A DNA stretch of 64,000 bases from Archaeoglobus neptunius (lineage in GTDB: Archaea; Halobacteriota; Archaeoglobi; Archaeoglobales; Archaeoglobaceae). Where the stretch lies: assembly GCF_016757965.1 (NCBI RefSeq), contig NZ_JAEKIW010000003.1, forward strand, positions 1-64,000, written 5' to 3'. The notes beneath the pieces are model-generated. The model was given only the letters and a program-made list of their open reading frames with translations. It did no database searches and was not told the origin of the DNA. The translations under genes were made by a program, and so were the position numbers. Each line of letters opens with the position of its first letter. Within the stretch, counting starts at the first letter, position 1. Of the stretch, positions 9,118 to 17,926 are shown in pieces.

Positions 9118-10649
9118 TGCTGGAGGGAGAATTCCACACTCACATGCTTCCCGAATTCACGATTGAAAGAAGGCAGGATCGATGCATACGCTGCAGGGTG
9201 TGTGAGAGACAGTGCGGATTCAACGTTCACTGGTATGACGAAGAGATGGACATGATGAGAGAGGATGAGATGAAGTGTGTCGGCTGTCAGAGATGTGCAG
9301 TGATGTGCCCAACCAATGCCCTAATCATCAGGCCACACCCCGGAAATTACAGGCAGAACGCAAACTGGACAAGGGAAAGGCTGCAGGATTTGAAGAAGCA
9401 GGCCGAAACGGGAGGAGTACTGCTGACCGGAAGTGGAAATGACAAGCCGTACAGGATTTACTGGGATCACATCGTACTTAACGCCTCCCAGGTTACCAAC
9501 CCATCCATTGATCCGCTCAGAGAGCCGATGGAACTGAGAACTTTCCTTGGAAGGAAGCAGGACAGACTTGAATTCAGGTTTGGTGAGGACTTTGAGGATG
9601 TCGAGATCACCACGGAACTCTACCCGAACGTTCAGATTGAGACGCCAATTGTCTTCTCAGCCATGTCGTACGGAGCCATAAGCTATCAGGCCTTTAAGAG
9701 CCTTGCAATTGCCGCCAGTGAGTTTGGAACGCTTTTCAACACCGGTGAGGGTGGACTGCCCAAAGAACTCAGGAAATACGGAAAAAATGCCATCGTGCAA
9801 TGTGCAAGTGGTAGATTTGGTGTAGATCCCGAATACCTCAACGTGGCTGCGGTTGTTGAAATAAAGATCGGACAGGGAGCAAAGCCCGGAATTGGAGGGC
9901 ACTTGCCGGGTGAGAAGGTTACGATGCCCATCTCGGTAACGAGAATGATTCCGGAAGGGACAGATGCCCTCTCACCTGCTCCACAGCATGATATTTACTC
10001 GATAGAGGACCTGAGCATGCTCATCTACGCCCTGAAGGAGGCTACTGACTATGAAAAGCCGGTAAGTGTAAAAATAGCAGCGGTGCACAATGTGGCTGCA
10101 ATTGCCAGTGGAATGGTTAGAGCCGGAGCGGACATCATAGCCATAGATGGCTTGAGAGGTGGAACGGGGGCAGCACCCAAGATGATCAGAGATAATGTCG
10201 GAATTCCAATTGAACTCGCACTGGCTGCGGTAGATCAGAGACTGAGAGATGAGGGAATCAGAAACAAGGCCTCCATTCTAGTTGCTGGCGGATTTAGATG
10301 CAGTGCAGATGTCGTCAAGGCAATCGCTCTTGGGGCGGATGCGGTTTACATTGGAACTCCGGCACTGGTGGCGATGGGCTGTACTCTCTGTCAGAAATGC
10401 CACACCGGGATATGCAACTGGGGAATCTGCACTCAGGATCCTTACCTTTCCAAGAGGTTAAATCCGGAGATAACTGCAAAAAGGCTTGTCAACCTTCTCA
10501 GGGCCTGGAGCCATGAGATAAAGGAAATGCTCGGTGGAATGGGTATAAACGCAATTGAGAGTTTGAGAGGTAACAGGGAGCAGCTTCGTGGTGTTGGTCT
10601 GGAAGACTGGGAGCTTGAGGTACTGGGTATAAAGGGGGCTGGAGAATGA
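9114..10649 (+). CDS. Glutamate synthase, FMN-binding synthase subunit with N-terminal ferredoxin domain
   Basis: 511 residues. The N terminus has two 4Fe-4S motifs (C24-C27-C30-C34 and C55-C58-C61-C65). The rest is the GltB alpha/beta barrel that combines 2-oxoglutarate with ammonia. FMN-binding GG motifs (DGLRGGTGAAP and VAGGFRCSADVV) and the 3Fe-4S cysteines (GCTLCQKCHTGICNWG, about 421-436) are visible. In bacteria this is the central part of a 1,500-residue GltB; here it is a separate protein, as in other archaea. The ferredoxin domain explains how it can take electrons from the polyferredoxin encoded first in the operon. Confidence 0.92.
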   Translation: MMLEGEFHTHMLPEFTIERRQDRCIRCRVCERQCGFNVHWYDEEMDMMREDEMKCVGCQRCAVMCPTNALIIRPHPGNYRQNANWTRERLQDLKKQAETGGVLLTGSGNDKPYRIYWDHIVLNASQVTNPSIDPLREPMELRTFLGRKQDRLEFRFGEDFEDVEITTELYPNVQIETPIVFSAMSYGAISYQAFKSLAIAASEFGTLFNTGEGGLPKELRKYGKNAIVQCASGRFGVDPEYLNVAAVVEIKIGQGAKPGIGGHLPGEKVTMPISVTRMIPEGTDALSPAPQHDIYSIEDLSMLIYALKEATDYEKPVSVKIAAVHNVAAIASGMVRAGADIIAIDGLRGGTGAAPKMIRDNVGIPIELALAAVDQRLRDEGIRNKASILVAGGFRCSADVVKAIALGADAVYIGTPALVAMGCTLCQKCHTGICNWGICTQDPYLSKRLNPEITAKRLVNLLRAWSHEIKEMLGGMGINAIESLRGNREQLRGVGLEDWELEVLGIKGAGE

Positions 10650-11488
10650 AGTACTCGATAGGTGGTTTTTGTGATCTTTTCCTCGACTTCTGCAAGGGGG
10701 TCGAGGAGCTGAAGGACAGGATCAAGCTTGAGGGAGACAGAGCGGTTATAGATGCAATGGGTCTTACCCATAAGGAACTCAACGACCTGATGAGGTACGT
10801 GGTGTTTGAGCGCTCCGTGAGAAAAATCAAGCTGATCAACGTGGTCGGGCAGAGATACATCGGAACAAGGCTGTGGACGCCAGATATGAAAAGGGTGGAG
10901 ATAGAGGTACATGGCTATCCGGGCAATGATCTCGGAGCTTTTCTTGGCGGACATAAAATAGTGGTGTACGGCAACGCTCAGGATGGGGTTGGAAACACAA
11001 TGGATGATGGAGAAATCATCGTTCACGGCAGAGCCGGGGACGTTGTGGCAATGTCGATGAGGGGTGGAAGAATAATGATCAGAGACGATGTTGGCTACAG
11101 AACTGCGATCCACATGAAGGAGTACAGGGAGAAGGTACCTGTTCTAATCGTGGGAGGAACGGCACAGGACTTCTTTGGAGAGTACATGGCTGGAGGAAGA
11201 GTTGTACTTCTCGGTCTGAATCTCGGAGATAAACCCCACAGAGCAAGATACATCGGAACCGGAATGCATGGGGGAATAATATACATCCGCGGAAGGGTTG
11301 AAAAATGGCAGATGGGAAAAGAGGTCGGAGTTGTGGACATGGATGAGGAGGACTGGAAGCTCCTTGACAGACATGTGGGTGATTTCAGCAGGGAATTTGG
11401 CTTTGACAAAGACGAAATACTTGGTGGAAAGTTCTTAAAGCTGAAGCCGGTCACAAAAAGACCGTACGGCAGGATTTACGCCTACTGA
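10646..11488 (+). CDS. Glutamate synthase, C-terminal GXGXG beta-helix subunit
   Basis: 280 residues. Carries the repeated Gly-rich beta-helix turns of the GltB C-terminal domain (VEVHGYPGNDLGAFLGG, VVYGNAQDGVGNTMDDG, IVHGRAGDVVAMSMRGG, VGGTAQDFFGEYMAGG). In whole GltB this domain holds the other two together structurally and has no known catalysis. It overlaps the FMN subunit gene by 4 bp and ends the operon; a T-rich stretch follows its stop. Confidence 0.9.
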   Translation: MKYSIGGFCDLFLDFCKGVEELKDRIKLEGDRAVIDAMGLTHKELNDLMRYVVFERSVRKIKLINVVGQRYIGTRLWTPDMKRVEIEVHGYPGNDLGAFLGGHKIVVYGNAQDGVGNTMDDGEIIVHGRAGDVVAMSMRGGRIMIRDDVGYRTAIHMKEYREKVPVLIVGGTAQDFFGEYMAGGRVVLLGLNLGDKPHRARYIGTGMHGGIIYIRGRVEKWQMGKEVGVVDMDEEDWKLLDRHVGDFSREFGFDKDEILGGKFLKLKPVTKRPYGRIYAY

Positions 11489-11540
11489 TTCTTTATTTTT
11501 GTTTATAAAAACAGATATAAACCCATTCAATAGAATGTAG

Positions 11541-13103
11541 ATGGTGCTGGATCAGCTTGCAGCAGAAATCGCTGAGAAGGCCAGAAGCAAGGAGGACGTA
11601 TCAAGAATAAAGAGGAAATTCGCAAAGAGACTTGGCCTTTCCACAATTCCATCGGATGCAGAAATTCTGAGGGCTGCCAGAGGAAAGGAATACTACAAAA
11701 GGCTGAGAGATATATTGAGAGTAAAGCCGGTCAGAACGATAAGCGGGGTTGCAGTTGTGGCCGTTATGACCTCTCCAGCATCCTGCCCACATGGCAGATG
11801 CTTGCCCTGTCCGGGAGGAGTTGAGAGAAACACCCCTCAAAGCTACGTCGGCCTTGAACCGGCTGCGATGCGTGGAAAGCAGCATGACTACGACCCCTTC
11901 AGGCAGGTTACGGCGAGGCTGACAGAACTTGAGGCAATCGGTCATGACGTCAGCAAGGTTGAGATCATAGTGATGGGAGGCACATTTCCGGCGAGAGATG
12001 CGGAGTACAAGGAGAAATTCATGCTTGGGATATTCAATGCTCTCAATGTATTCAACAGCCGGGCAAGGCCAGAGAAAGATATCGAAAAAGCTGAGAGAAA
12101 GAATGAAAGGGCTAAAGCACGATGTGTGGGGATAACATTTGAAACCCGCCCGGATTTTGCGAGAAAGCAGCATGTGGAAGAAATGCTGAGGTACGGCGGA
12201 ACCAAAGTTGAGCTGGGTGTCCAGAGTATATACGACGATGTTCTTGAGAGGATAAGAAGGGGGCACGGGGTTAGAGAGACTGTCGAGGCAACGAGATTGC
12301 TGAAGGATTCAGCTTTCAAGGTCGGGTATCACATCATGCCGGGATTGCCCGGTTCAGATTTCAAAAGGGATCTGAAAATGTTCAGAGAAATATTTGAAAA
12401 CGAGAATTTCAAGCCGGACTACCTCAAAATCTATCCCACACTCGTAATTGAGGGGACTGATCTTTACGAAATGTGGGCAAGAGGAGAATACAGACCATAC
12501 ACAACGGAAGAAGTTGTTGAGCTTATAGCTCTGGCCAAAAAGCGTTTTCCTGAGTGGGTCAGAGTCCAGAGGATCCAGAGAGACATACCCGTAAGGGCTG
12601 CAATAGGGCTTGACAAGGGCAATGTCAGACAGCTTGTCCATCAGAAGTTGAAAGAGCTTGGATGGGAGTGCAGATGCATAAGATGCAGGGAGGCTGGTCA
12701 CAGGGGTGTCAGGCCCGAGGAGTACTCCAAAGCAGAACTCGTGGTGAGAAGGTACAGAGCGTCAGGAGGAGTGGAACATTTCATTTCATATGAAATTCCG
12801 GATTACGATGCGCTGGTTGGTTTTCTAAGGCTCCGATTCCCTTCAGAACCTTTTATAGAAGTTTTGAAAGATGCTGCGCTCGTGAGAGAGCTTCACGTGT
12901 ACGGCAGAGCAATTCCCATCGGCGAGATCGGAGAGGGATTTCAGCACAGGGGCTTCGGGGAGAAACTGCTGAGGGAGGCAGAGGAAATTGCAAAGGAGAG
13001 ATACGACAGAATAGCGGTTATAAGCGGTGTGGGTGTCAGGGAATACTACAGAAAGCTTGGATACAGGCTGAAAGGCAGATACATGGTCAAAAGAATCACT
13101 TGA
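11541..13103 (+). CDS. elp3: Archaeal Elp3, tRNA U34 carboxymethyl transferase
   Basis: 520 residues, full length. Radical-SAM part with the cluster cysteines C82, C87 and C90 (SCPHGRCLPCPGG), then the Elp3 core VELGVQSIYDDVLERIRRGH and VGYHIMPGLPGSD, a zinc-type CRCIRCRE stretch, and a C-terminal GNAT domain with the acetyl-CoA loop QHRGFGEKLLREAEEIA. It makes 5-carboxymethyluridine in wobble U34 of tRNA from acetyl-CoA and AdoMet; in archaea it works without the other Elongator subunits. Own promoter region: AT-rich stretch at 11494-11520 and a leaderless-looking ATG. Confidence 0.95.
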   Translation: MVLDQLAAEIAEKARSKEDVSRIKRKFAKRLGLSTIPSDAEILRAARGKEYYKRLRDILRVKPVRTISGVAVVAVMTSPASCPHGRCLPCPGGVERNTPQSYVGLEPAAMRGKQHDYDPFRQVTARLTELEAIGHDVSKVEIIVMGGTFPARDAEYKEKFMLGIFNALNVFNSRARPEKDIEKAERKNERAKARCVGITFETRPDFARKQHVEEMLRYGGTKVELGVQSIYDDVLERIRRGHGVRETVEATRLLKDSAFKVGYHIMPGLPGSDFKRDLKMFREIFENENFKPDYLKIYPTLVIEGTDLYEMWARGEYRPYTTEEVVELIALAKKRFPEWVRVQRIQRDIPVRAAIGLDKGNVRQLVHQKLKELGWECRCIRCREAGHRGVRPEEYSKAELVVRRYRASGGVEHFISYEIPDYDALVGFLRLRFPSEPFIEVLKDAALVRELHVYGRAIPIGEIGEGFQHRGFGEKLLREAEEIAKERYDRIAVISGVGVREYYRKLGYRLKGRYMVKRIT

Positions 13104-13377
13104 GAAGAGTTATTTTCGCCTTCGGCTCTCTTCTTCCGGTAGCAAAGTCCTTGGCTGCTACGATTACAGGACAGTACGATGGACACGATTTCGAAACGTG
13201 AACTCTGCAGAAAAGCTTTCTGGAGCAGTCAACAACCCTGTAATTGAGGTCTTTGGCGTTTATAATGACAAGTGCCCTTGTTCTTCTATGAGAAATGGCA
13301 AGCTTTAGCTCATCCCTTTCAAGAGCGGTTGTTACCATTGCAGATTCTTTCTTTGACAAAATAAAGGCTTTTTTCAC
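13096..13377 (-). CDS. Small protein of unknown function, Cys-rich middle
   Basis: 93 residues from a GTG at 13377, or 80 from the ATG at 13338; the choice is uncertain because neither has a strong ribosome site. No family recognised. The sequence alternates hydrophobic strands (RALVIINAKDLNYRVVDC) with four or five cysteines (VVDCSRKLFCRVHVSKSCPSYCPVIV), suggesting a small beta-rich, perhaps metal-binding protein. Its end overlaps the end of convergent elp3 by 8 bp. Codon use looks like the neighbours. It may also be a chance reading frame. Confidence 0.45.
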   Translation of the reverse strand: MKKAFILSKKESAMVTTALERDELKLAISHRRTRALVIINAKDLNYRVVDCSRKLFCRVHVSKSCPSYCPVIVAAKDFATGRREPKAKITLLK

Positions 13378-13410
13378 AAAATAAGGATTTTAATAATGTA
13401 AGAACCTCTG

Positions 13411-13481
13411 TTGAATTACATTTTCGTAATTACACGACCAACCACAAGAGTTATAATGTATGTAATTACAATAATCGTAAT
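13411..13481. promoter_or_regulatory. Repeated TGTAATTACA-like operator sites before the winged-helix gene
   Basis: Related elements: TTGAATTACA (13411-13420), CGTAATTACACG (13425-13436), the perfect 10-bp palindrome TGTAATTACA (13461-13470), and ATAATCGTAATCAT directly after it. A TATA-like TTATAATGT (13451-13459) sits between the second and third. The layout is that of an operator array over a promoter. The likely user is the winged-helix protein encoded 30-100 bp downstream, acting on itself; that link is inferred. Confidence 0.5.
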
Positions 13482-13511
13482 CATAATGTCTCCTTAAAAG
13501 GAGGTGGTGTC

Positions 13512-13802
13512 GTGATCGATGTCGAAGCGCTGTTTGAGAGAAGGCCGGATGGGGAAGGCCAGAAGATACTGAAGGTTATTTCCCGCAGTGGTATGAGTAA
13601 CATCCTTTTCAGCCTTGATAAGGCACCCCTCCGGTTTTCTCAGCTTATGTTTGAGACAAAGCTGAATCCGGGGATTTTGGACAGGCATCTCAAGGCCCTA
13701 ATGCAGTTGAATATTGTGGACAAGAACTCTGATTCATATGAGCTGACCGAAAGCGGGAAGAGGCTTGTTAGGGTTCTTGAGCAACTGTTTTCTATCGTGT
13801 AG
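13512..13802 (+). CDS. Winged-helix transcriptional regulator (ArsR/HxlR-like)
   Basis: 96 residues from a GTG at 13512, fixed by a strong ribosome site (AAAAGGAGGTGGTG, 13496-13509). The fold shows helix-turn-helix and wing: KILKVISRSGMSNILFSL, LRFSQLMFETKLNPGILDRHLKALMQLNIV, then the wing DSYELTESGKRLV. No metal-binding cysteines, so a sensor role like classic ArsR is unlikely. The gene stands alone between elp3 and the UPF0058 gene and is preceded by repeated palindromic sites, which suggests autoregulation. Confidence 0.8.
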   Translation: MIDVEALFERRPDGEGQKILKVISRSGMSNILFSLDKAPLRFSQLMFETKLNPGILDRHLKALMQLNIVDKNSDSYELTESGKRLVRVLEQLFSIV

Positions 13803-13902
13803 TTATGGAATGATAAATTATTATATTCTTTTTTAAAATTTTAAAGGTTTCTGCTTTTTGTATATACCGATACATTTAAGTGTCCTGCCGATTACAAGGG
13901 TT

Positions 13903-14181
13903 ATGTCCAGCCAGTTTGGCAAAGAAGAGCTTGTTCATCTCCATTTGCTGCTTTTCCACATTAAGAAAACTTTTGAAAGCTATGGTATCGACAACGAATA
14001 TTTCAAAGAGTATGAGAGTCTGCAGATCTCTCCCGTGCAGATCTTCAGACAGAAAAACGAGCATCAGGAGGCGATTTTTAAACTCTGCATGGGAATAATG
14101 AAGGCCATGGGAAAGGAAAAGGAGGCCGAAGAGCTCTGCAAAAGCCTGAAGAAACTGGCAATGGTGAGAGCTGTGTACTAG
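13903..14181 (+). CDS. UPF0058 family protein
   Basis: 92 residues from the ATG at 13903 (MSSQFGKEELVHLHLLLFHI). An earlier in-frame ATG at 13858 would add 15 residues that do not look like the family. Matches the archaeal UPF0058 pattern: KEELVHLHLLL..., then SPVQIFRQKNEHQEAIFKLCMGIM. All-helical, small and soluble; no function is known. A TATA element (GTATATACC, about 13860-13868) lies 35-40 nt upstream. The stop overlaps the end of the convergent helicase gene by 4 bp. Confidence 0.75.
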   Translation: MSSQFGKEELVHLHLLLFHIKKTFESYGIDNEYFKEYESLQISPVQIFRQKNEHQEAIFKLCMGIMKAMGKEKEAEELCKSLKKLAMVRAVY

Positions 14182-16481
14182 GGGAAATACCGGAATTCTA
14201 CCGGTTCGTCGTATCTTTTCCAGTCGGTTTTCCTTTTTTCACCTTTTATAACTTTTTCAGCAATCCTCATAGCGCCAATCCTGTTCAGGGGCTGGTTGTT
14301 GTTTCCGCACTGATAGCTGTAGGTGCATCTCGGACATCCATCGGCTCTTCCGCACTCGCAGTTCTTGAGGATGCTGTACGAAATCTCAAATGCCCTTCTC
14401 AGTCTTTTGAAGAGGAGTTTTGACAGGCCGCTCCCTCCCGCAGTTGCATCGTAGATGAAGATATCCCCCTCCGGTACTGAAATTCCACCCATTTCCCTGC
14501 TTCCACCGCCCGTTATGGCATCCGTAGTTTCAATCAACACATGCTCGAGAGCGTGGAAACTTCCAGCGTAGTAGTCCTCGAAGTCGTCTGGTTGCGGGAA
14601 CGGAGCGGAGAAGAGAAATCCTTTGGTTCTGAAAGTATAGCTTATAGGTTCTTTGAGGTAATTAATGCTCTTCCTCTCCTTTTCGAAAACGTTCCTCTCA
14701 ACATAGCCGTGAACTATCATTGTGATTTCAAGATCGCAGTATACGGCGTTAACGGGTTCGTCGATTTCAGCCTCGACACCAACAATCCGGGGTATGGTTG
14801 TGTAGAGCGGATCGGTGATTTCGTTTTTCTCATCTATTCTTGCAAGTTCAGCCCTTAGCATGTCCAGATCCAGTTCGACTGATCGGTACGTTGTTCCGTT
14901 GTGTATTACTATGCTTCCCGGAAACAATTCTTTTACGGCTACCGGCAGAGACCTCTCACCCACAAACTCTCCGTGGTGATACATTTTCACTGACTTTCCC
15001 ATTCCCCTCATGCTGAAACCCCTGGAAAATTCAACACCGTAAGCTGTAGGGAAGTAAAATCCGCCCTTTTTAACAACAAGTTTGCGATCCTCGAGCTCTC
15101 TGAGGACTGTTCGCCCCTCCTTTTCGATCTCTTCAACCTTCAGTGGTTTCTCAATGCACATCGAGAGAAGCTGGTACTTCATTATCTCTTCGTTGTACTT
15201 CTCAACGTAGCCGAGAGCCTCCTCTTTAAAGTACTCGTCGGGATTTGCCCTGTAGTATGTGCTTATCGAGTCCTCCTCTCTCAGGATTATAATCCCAATA
15301 CTTTCCTGTCCCTTTCTCCCCGCCCTTCCGATTCTCTGCTGCATCTGGCTGTACGGCACAAGTTCGGAGATGACAACATCAACATCACCAATATCTATCC
15401 CTAGCTCAAGGGTTGGTGTAGAAACGACAACGTTGATTTCACCATTTCTGAATTTTTCCTCCACCTGCTCCCTTACTTTTTTCGGCAATCCGCTTTTGTG
15501 TATCGCTGACCTGATTCCTGACCTTCTCAAAATGAGGTTGATTGTCTCCACGCTTTTGTAGCTGTTTCCAAAAACAAGTATCTTCCTACCCTTTAGAGCG
15601 GAAACGATTTCCTTAATCGATGAGTAAAGGCTGGGAGTGTAGCGGGCAACGAGATGCAAAACACCTTTTCTGTGGTGTCCGCTAACATGGACAAATTCCC
15701 TGTCAAACAGCTCTTCAGCAAACTCCCTTGCATTGGACAGGGTTGCTGACGCACAGGCAATTTGAAATCTGCCGAACCTCGAAAGCCTCCTGATCAGGTA
15801 GTGCATGTTGCTTCCCAGTATACCGGTGTAGGTGTGCAGCTCATCAATTGCAATGAAGGTAACGTCCCGGCAAAAATGACGGAATGCCGGAGTGTTGCGC
15901 AGGTGGTAGTCAACCATGTCAGGGTTTGTAAGCAAAATGTCTGCCTTCCCGCTTAGAACCATTCTCCTCTCATCTGTATCTGAATCTCCATCAAATCTCA
16001 CAGCCTTTAACCCGAGAGATGAGGCGTACTGCTTTATTTTAGCCTCCTGATCTCTTGCCAGAGCTTTAGTCGGATAGAACACAAGAGCCCTGCCATCTTC
16101 CGAAACTTTTTCAAGGAGCGGGATAATGAAGGCCTCGGTCTTGCCGAATCCGGTGGGTGCCGTCACAACCACGTTTTTTCCATTCAAAAGCAGTTCCATT
16201 GCTTTTTTCTGAAAGGGATACAGCCTTTTTATTCCTCTCTCCTTCAGGACCATTCTAAGTTTTTCTGGGAGAAAACCAAGTTCTTCCGTTGGTTCTTCGT
16301 TGAACGGCTTGAAAACTCTGTATATAACGATCTCATCCTCTGTGTTGAAAATCGGAAGGAGATGATCCCTGAAACCGGCTTCGTTCAGCAGCTTCAGATT
16401 TCTCTCTCTGATGCTCTCTTTTCTGCAACTGCACCTCGTTTTCAGCATCCCGCATTCCGGACAGAACAACTCCTCTACCAC
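14178..16481 (-). CDS. DEAD/DEAH-box helicase with DUF1998 zinc domain (MrfA/YprA-like)
   Basis: 767 residues. An N-terminal zinc motif (C7, C10, C17, C19) is followed by superfamily 2 helicase motifs: Walker A APTGFGKTE (108-116), DELH (213-216), STPTLELGIDIG, and motif VI QQRIGRAGRKGQ. The C terminus is a DUF1998/MZB-type domain with YDATAGGSGL and four cysteines (CECGRADGCPRCTYSYQCG). This layout is that of the MrfA (YprA) family, 3'-5' DNA helicases involved in repair in Bacillus; archaeal members are little studied. The MBL-fold hydrolase gene lies 42 bp upstream on the same strand, so the two may be cotranscribed. Confidence 0.85.
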   Translation of the reverse strand: MVEELFCPECGMLKTRCSCRKESIRERNLKLLNEAGFRDHLLPIFNTEDEIVIYRVFKPFNEEPTEELGFLPEKLRMVLKERGIKRLYPFQKKAMELLLNGKNVVVTAPTGFGKTEAFIIPLLEKVSEDGRALVFYPTKALARDQEAKIKQYASSLGLKAVRFDGDSDTDERRMVLSGKADILLTNPDMVDYHLRNTPAFRHFCRDVTFIAIDELHTYTGILGSNMHYLIRRLSRFGRFQIACASATLSNAREFAEELFDREFVHVSGHHRKGVLHLVARYTPSLYSSIKEIVSALKGRKILVFGNSYKSVETINLILRRSGIRSAIHKSGLPKKVREQVEEKFRNGEINVVVSTPTLELGIDIGDVDVVISELVPYSQMQQRIGRAGRKGQESIGIIILREEDSISTYYRANPDEYFKEEALGYVEKYNEEIMKYQLLSMCIEKPLKVEEIEKEGRTVLRELEDRKLVVKKGGFYFPTAYGVEFSRGFSMRGMGKSVKMYHHGEFVGERSLPVAVKELFPGSIVIHNGTTYRSVELDLDMLRAELARIDEKNEITDPLYTTIPRIVGVEAEIDEPVNAVYCDLEITMIVHGYVERNVFEKERKSINYLKEPISYTFRTKGFLFSAPFPQPDDFEDYYAGSFHALEHVLIETTDAITGGGSREMGGISVPEGDIFIYDATAGGSGLSKLLFKRLRRAFEISYSILKNCECGRADGCPRCTYSYQCGNNNQPLNRIGAMRIAEKVIKGEKRKTDWKRYDEPVEFRYFP

Positions 16482-16523
16482 CTGTTTCTCTGAAACAGGA
16501 AGAAATAAATTGATTATGCAAGC

Positions 16524-17138
16524 TCAGTAAAATGTCAGAAACTCAATTCCCCTTTCAATAAGCATATCAATCCCCTCCCTCCCCTGCATCACCCTCTTAT
16601 GACCCGGCATGATGTATTCCGCCTCAAGAGACCTTATCCTTTCAAGAGACCTTATCATTTGCTTCCTATCACTGCCATAAACGTCGAACCTCCCAACAAC
16701 ACCCCCTTCAAAAATCAGATCACCGGTTATGGCAATCCCAAACTCCTGAAGATAGAACGTGAGGCTTCCGGGTGAGTGACCGGGAGTTCTTATTACCTCT
16801 ATCTCCGTGTTGCCCACTACAAAAGTCCTACCAAGCTTCAGGTCTGATGAAAAGCTGAACTGGCTTACCTCCCTGTCCCTCTCATCAAATCCCAAAAGCG
16901 CCCCTTTCCCCATGAACATGACGTTGCTCTCACAGTGATCTCTATGCAGGTGTGTGTTGAACACGAAATCGACCCTCTCAATTCCATCATTTCTCATTAA
17001 ACCGAAAAGGTTTGTATAGCTTTTGAAGGTGCCCGGATCGATCAGAACACATTCATCATCTCTGATGATGTAGCAGTTTGATGAGTCGTAAAATGCTCTA
17101 CCCCAGGTGTAGGCATAAACTTTGTCGAAGAGTCTCAT
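16524..17138 (-). CDS. MBL-fold metallo-hydrolase
   Basis: 204 residues. Zinc-site motif NTHLHRDHCE gives H63, H65, D67 and H68; further ligands are in RTPGHSPGSL and AITGDLIFEGG, with a final GH in IMPGHKRV. This is the glyoxalase II-like/hydroxyacylglutathione hydrolase pattern. The substrate cannot be told from the sequence; archaeal members include thioesterases and flavodiiron-like or RNase-like proteins, but no extra domain points to one of these. Encoded just upstream of the MrfA-like helicase on the same strand. Confidence 0.8.
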   Translation of the reverse strand: MRLFDKVYAYTWGRAFYDSSNCYIIRDDECVLIDPGTFKSYTNLFGLMRNDGIERVDFVFNTHLHRDHCESNVMFMGKGALLGFDERDREVSQFSFSSDLKLGRTFVVGNTEIEVIRTPGHSPGSLTFYLQEFGIAITGDLIFEGGVVGRFDVYGSDRKQMIRSLERIRSLEAEYIMPGHKRVMQGREGIDMLIERGIEFLTFY

Positions 17139-17221
17139 AAACGGACTTGTTTTGAGCGGTTAAGTTTTTTGTGATTCGGTTACCCGAAAATTTTTTAAGT
17201 AAAAGAAAAATCATTTAGAAT

Positions 17222-17926
17222 ATGGATATCGAAAAAGCCGCCAGAGACCTCGGTGCTGATGTGTTCGGGGTTGCGGACCTGGACTATGTGAGAGGCTACG
17301 AAACCTACCCGAAAACCCTCCTGGATGGGTTCGATTACGGAATAACAATAGGGGTAAAGCTTCCCGACACTGTGTTCGATGGTCTTCCAGAATCGAGGCC
17401 GATTTATTCGAGGGAATACGTTGTGGCCAACGACATTCTGGACAATATTGCATTCAGACTGAGCAGATTCATTGAAAAAATGGGTTACAGAGCATTACCG
17501 ATTCCGGCATCGAAGATCATAAGTAAGCTGTACTGGAGGAGCTACATCTCCCACAAAGCCATTGCCAGAGCTGCAGGAGTGGGATGGGTGGGAAGGAATC
17601 TGCTGCTGATCACGCCAGAATTTGGACCCAGAGTAAGGCTTGCAAGCATTCTGACGGACATGCCCCTTGAGGCTGGAAAACCTCTAAGGAACAGGTGCGG
17701 GGTGTGCAGAGAATGCATTGAGAACTGCATAGTTGGTGCCCTAAAATACTCGGATTTTGCGGATTATCCCTCTTCAAGAGAGGACGTATTCGACGTGGAT
17801 ACGTGCGCATCAAAGCTCCAGGAGTTTGCGGCCGATCCGAACATCGGAACTATGGTTTGCGGGATATGCATAAAGGTGTGTCCGTGGGGAAAAAAGAATA
17901 AAGTGCGGAAAGAAGTTAGAGCATGA
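17222..17926 (+). CDS. QueG-like 4Fe-4S double-cluster protein
   Basis: 234 residues. An N-terminal alpha/beta domain similar to epoxyqueuosine reductase (GVGWVGRNLLLITPEFGPRVRLASILTDM) is followed by two 4Fe-4S motifs: CGVCRECIENC, and a second set using C near TCASK plus CGICIKVCPWG. QueG enzymes are 350-390 residues and bind cobalamin; this is shorter, so it may be a related ferredoxin-like reductase with another substrate. The ATG has no clear ribosome site; the TATA-like TTTTTTAAGTAAAA about 30 nt upstream suggests a leaderless message. Overlaps the next gene by 4 bp. Confidence 0.75.
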   Translation: MDIEKAARDLGADVFGVADLDYVRGYETYPKTLLDGFDYGITIGVKLPDTVFDGLPESRPIYSREYVVANDILDNIAFRLSRFIEKMGYRALPIPASKIISKLYWRSYISHKAIARAAGVGWVGRNLLLITPEFGPRVRLASILTDMPLEAGKPLRNRCGVCRECIENCIVGALKYSDFADYPSSREDVFDVDTCASKLQEFAADPNIGTMVCGICIKVCPWGKKNKVRKEVRA

